Shown: piece after piece, positions 5,420 through 5,433 of the stretch | Numbering within the stretch: the first letter of the stretch is position 1 | How the letters are laid out: each line of letters starts with the position of its first letter | NCBI GenBank assembly: GCA_031285645.1 | Contig: JAITVU010000348.1 | Location: 1 to 5,433 of the forward strand | Reading direction: 5' to 3' | DNA length: 5,433 nucleotides | Source of the DNA: Oscillospiraceae bacterium | GTDB lineage: Bacteria > Bacillota > Clostridia > Oscillospirales > Ruminococcaceae | Program-made: the position numbers and the translations under genes | The notes under the pieces: model-generated | The model's input: only the letters and a program-made list of their open reading frames with translations | Told to the model about the DNA's origin: nothing | Databases searched by the model: none

Positions 5420-5433
5420 TGCCCGTCGCGGCA

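Larger units (their letters stand above)
5111..5433. other. Gene-free stretch with structured repeats
   Basis: No credible coding region was found in these 323 bases on either strand. The one long frame, on the minus strand at 5094-5324, starts at TTG, is arginine-rich, runs through the terminator and the palindromes and resembles no family I know. From 5170 on, the stretch is dominated by the hairpins listed separately. Bases 5111-5169 show nothing recognisable. Confidence 0.6.

Noticed and set aside
5170..5433. Insertion-sequence end or CRISPR array
   Set aside because: There is no transposase fragment, no pair of terminal repeats around a gene, no visible target duplication and no regularly spaced direct repeats. 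The structure consists of inverted repeats only.

Overview
The window has no mobile-element gene, CRISPR array, rRNA or tRNA. It looks like ordinary chromosome of a Gram-positive bacterium of the Bacillota, most likely class Clostridia with mid-range GC. That placement is inferred from family content: a sporulator-type D,D-carboxypeptidase, a Clostridia-style polysaccharide flippase, a stand-alone TfoX C-terminal-domain protein and a DUF4037 protein. It also fits the Shine-Dalgarno sites and sigma-A-like promoters. Genus and species cannot be read from the sequence.

Layout: (1) positions 1-319 hold the terminator of an upstream + strand gene that lies outside the window, then two extended -10 promoters and a leader of about 100 nt. 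(2) 320-1672 encodes an exported, membrane-anchored D-alanyl-D-alanine carboxypeptidase. (3) 1673-1886 is a gap with weak inverted repeats and one possible promoter. (4) 1887-3311 encodes a multi-pass flippase of the MOP superfamily (Wzx/MurJ/SpoVB-like). (5) 3312-3555 contains a perfect four-way-junction palindrome at 3361-3455. (6) 3556-3810 encodes a small helix-hairpin-helix-like TfoX C-terminal-domain protein. (7) 3927-5015 encodes a DUF4037 protein with a nucleotidyltransferase-like N-terminus, followed by a strong terminator at 5068-5110. (8) 5111-5433 has no convincing gene but is packed with GC-rich inverted repeats.

All four genes are on the + strand. Every intergenic gap exceeds 100 bp and most carry their own promoter-like or hairpin sequence, so they are probably mostly separate transcription units. 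The first two share a cell-envelope theme: peptidoglycan trimming and lipid-linked glycan export. The last two are a small putative nucleic-acid-binding protein and a putative nucleotidyltransferase, with no demonstrated link to the first two.

The most unusual signal is the 95-bp element at 3361-3455. Eighty of its 95 bases fall in perfect Watson-Crick stems forming an outer stem and three arms, with only three unpaired junction bases. A looser branched inverted-repeat region and a run of tandem hairpins occupy the 3' end. These may be dispersed structured repeats of the host genome or non-coding RNA/DNA structures; the sequence alone does not decide.
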